A stretch of 64,000 nt of DNA from Plenodomus lindquistii (Eukaryota; Ascomycota; Dothideomycetes; Pleosporales; Leptosphaeriaceae). Below, piece by piece: positions 63,454 to 64,000 of the stretch. The stretch is taken from NCBI GenBank assembly GCA_025504975.1, contig JANUWI010000005.1:2294001-2358000 (forward strand), written 5' to 3'. Numbering within the stretch: position 1 is the stretch's first letter; each line of letters opens with the position of its first letter. The notes under the pieces are model-generated. The model saw only the letters and a program-made list of their open reading frames with translations. It did not search any database and had not been told where the DNA came from. The position numbers and the translations under genes were made by a program.

Positions 63454-64000
63454 ATGTCCTTCTTCCAAAACCAGAGCGATATAGAGACGCGCTTGTGCAC
63501 GGCAGTCAACGTTGCCCTGCAGGCAGGAAACGCGTATCAACTGCAGTCGATTGTACTTTTGGAACCACCATTCCCCGCAGATCACCAGGAACTAATTGCA
63601 TCGTTACAAAGAAAATATCCAGCGACGGATCCCCGATCAGAGGAACGCCTGAAAAGCTTGGTCAAAAGGGTTGTGACAGAAACAAGCGAGTCGCAGGATG
63701 CAGAAGGCCGGCCAATATCAGAATGGACTGCCATGATCACTTTCCTAGTAGGATGGATGGTCACTCTACGAGACATGGATGTTGACAATCTTGTGCTACT
63801 GTTTCAGCAGCTAAGCGATATTCTTCAGTAGGTACTCTAAAAGCCACCTGGGAAGCAACATACTCCATTCTGCGGAGACTGATACCATGCAGACGAGCCG
63901 ATCGCGCACTAGCTCATCCGACCAAGGGCATCTTGATGTTGCCAACCATCATCAGCTATGCACATGTCTTCGCACGTGTCGCAATCGGATTGGACAAGCA
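63454..64000 (+). CDS. PCI-domain protein, THP1/PCID2/CSN12-like, 5' part (3' truncated)
   Basis: Exon 1 is 63454-63827 and exon 2 runs from 63893 past the window edge, so about 160 residues are visible. The intron has a GTAGGT donor and an ATGCAG acceptor, phase 2, joining SDILQ-RADRALAHPTKGILML. The start MSFFQNQSDIETRL is the first ATG, and the preceding TTG is not used. Helices ALQAGNAYQLQSIVLLEP, TAMITFLVGWMVTLRDMD and AYAHVFARVAIGLDK-like segments resemble the N-terminal half of Thp1/PCID2-group proteins (TREX-2 mRNA export). The diagnostic PCI domain lies outside the window, so assignment is tentative. Csn12 is the main alternative. Confidence 0.6.

Noticed and set aside
1..64000. Secondary-metabolite cluster, transposon or CRISPR-like array
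   Set aside because: No PKS/NRPS, terpene synthase, transposase, integrase, reverse transcriptase or spaced direct repeats were found. The DOPA dioxygenase-like and EEP genes are isolated among housekeeping genes.

Overview
The window is nuclear DNA of a filamentous ascomycete (Pezizomycotina). The evidence is the dense gene spacing (about 29 protein genes in 64 kb on both strands), introns mostly 45-80 nt long with GTRNGT donors and CTAAY-like branch sites, a heterokaryon-incompatibility (HET) gene, and orthologues of conserved fungal housekeeping proteins. A Dothideomycete, perhaps of the Pleosporales, fits the general look, but that placement is inference. Exon joins were worked out by hand from splice signals, reading phase and recognised protein motifs. 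No transcript data or homology search was available.

Layout. 0-5 kb: the 3' end of BUB1 (spindle checkpoint kinase), a HET-domain gene, and CSN3 (COP9 signalosome). 5-13 kb: a GC-rich, microsatellite-bearing leader, a 1401-aa MIT-domain protein, and a small secreted glycoprotein gene. 13-17.3 kb: the one accessory-looking island, with one intact two-exon gene of unknown family and three decayed tandem copies downstream of it, all on the minus strand, carrying frameshifts and stop codons. 17.9-33.4 kb: an uncharacterised disordered protein, RRP14/SURF6 (ribosome biogenesis), a divergent pair of complex I genes (NDUFS8-type 23-kDa subunit and mitochondrial acyl carrier protein), VPS74/GOLPH3, SNF5/SMARCB1, a secreted EEP-fold phosphatase/nuclease, and EBP1/PA2G4. 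34-46.5 kb: a double-PHD Rco1-type subunit, cytosolic asparaginyl-tRNA synthetase, a DOPA 4,5-dioxygenase-family protein, and the closely divergent pair SRP14 / SGD1. 46.9-64 kb: dihydrolipoamide dehydrogenase, SLD2, RPN12, a sterol O-acyltransferase (MBOAT), a 7-TM protein, a TM9SF/EMP70 protein, neuronal calcium sensor NCS1, MED4, and the 5' part of a PCI-domain gene cut by the window edge.

Most genes are core eukaryotic machinery with no operon-like or biosynthetic-cluster logic. Functional themes recur by proximity: two complex I subunits share a 399-bp promoter, SRP14 and the nucleolar factor SGD1 share 175 bp, and three PCI-domain subunits of different complexes (CSN3, RPN12, a THP1/PCID2-like protein) occur in the window. 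I saw no convincing tRNA, rRNA, CRISPR or intact transposon. The strongest candidate for something undescribed is the 13-17.3 kb tandem family with its paired downstream module. It looks like an expanding and decaying lineage-specific gene family, not a multi-gene system.
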